Below are positions 41,599-41,628 of a stretch of DNA of 41,628 bases, piece by piece. Both the position numbers and the translations under genes were made by a program. Source of the DNA: Chloroflexota bacterium (GTDB lineage Bacteria > Chloroflexota > Ktedonobacteria > Ktedonobacterales > Ktedonobacteraceae); assembly GCA_902810755.1 (NCBI GenBank), contig CADDYT010000048.1, forward strand, positions 1 to 41,628. Reading direction: 5' to 3'. The stretch's first letter is position 1. Each line of letters opens with the position of its first letter. Below the pieces are notes generated by a model, which saw only the letters and a list, made by a program, of their open reading frames with translations, was not told the origin of the DNA and did no database searches.

Positions 41599-41619
41599 GG
41601 CCGACCGCAAGGGTCGGCC
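41599..41619. terminator. GGCCGACC hairpin at the right edge
   Basis: GGCCGACC (41599-41606) and GGTCGGCC (41612-41619) pair perfectly with a 5-nt loop GCAAG. It lies in the otherwise gene-free 41458-41628. Related in core to the hairpin at 35279-35300. Confidence 0.55.
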
Positions 41620-41628
41620 CCAGAGGCG

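Overview
The window reads as ordinary chromosome of a GC-rich, free-living heterotrophic bacterium with a lipoprotein-type (monoderm-like) envelope. I infer a member of the Chloroflexota, most likely a Ktedonobacteria-type organism. The grounds are the gene mix: MalEFG-type sugar importer without a local ATPase, a fused E1 alpha/beta dehydrogenase, an FHA-tailed kinase-like protein, several GT-C membrane glycosyltransferases, and a MutY with an actinobacterial-style C-terminus. There is no rRNA, tRNA or 16S here to prove it. I saw no CRISPR array, no intact insertion sequence and no tRNA.

Layout. 1-744: non-coding DNA with three promoter-like elements that all fire leftward out of the window. 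745-5350: tyrA (minus), then a sugar ABC importer operon (lipoprotein plus two permeases, plus strand) closed by a 24-bp perfect hairpin. 5364-8483: minus-strand pair of a degenerate metallopeptidase-like protein and an Era-like/DUF697 GTPase, then an orphan DppB-type permease. 8484-11842: accessory-looking stretch with a 90-bp dispersed repeat, a DUF6081-like protein, a small hypothetical, a 3' relic of an N6-adenine DNA methyltransferase, and a ParA ATPase overlapped by a Rho-N-domain protein. 11876-19159: nth (plus), then minus-strand genes for phospholipid acylation (plsC, diacylglycerol-kinase family), an MFS carrier, a two-domain VOC protein, pterin carbinolamine dehydratase, a PIG-L deacetylase, mutY and a small protein with a pseudoknot-capable leader.

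19482-23558: small membrane protein, then an unknown protein, galT, galK and a DppA-type D-aminopeptidase on the plus strand. GalT and GalK give the lower Leloir pathway, galactose to UDP-sugar. 23576-28138: minus-strand run DedA, pseudokinase-FHA, DHA2 drug exporter. 28566-34867: four polytopic GT-C glycosyltransferases, one on plus and three co-directional on minus, probably building or mannosylating a cell-surface glycan on a polyprenol carrier. 34975-35300: 3' remnant of a PEP-synthase/rifampicin-phosphotransferase-like gene and a hairpin. 35344-39715: fused 2-oxoacid dehydrogenase E1 (minus) divergent from an orphan, degenerate E1-alpha and an Asp-box beta-propeller protein (plus). 39747-41457: NUDIX hydrolase and an amidohydrolase on minus, with another hairpin at the right edge.

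The least ordinary items are the ParA/Rho-N pair beside a decayed methyltransferase, the kinase-like protein that has lost its catalytic aspartate, the interlocked leader at 19206-19279, the orphan E1-alpha with altered thiamine site, and the 90-bp repeat present twice.
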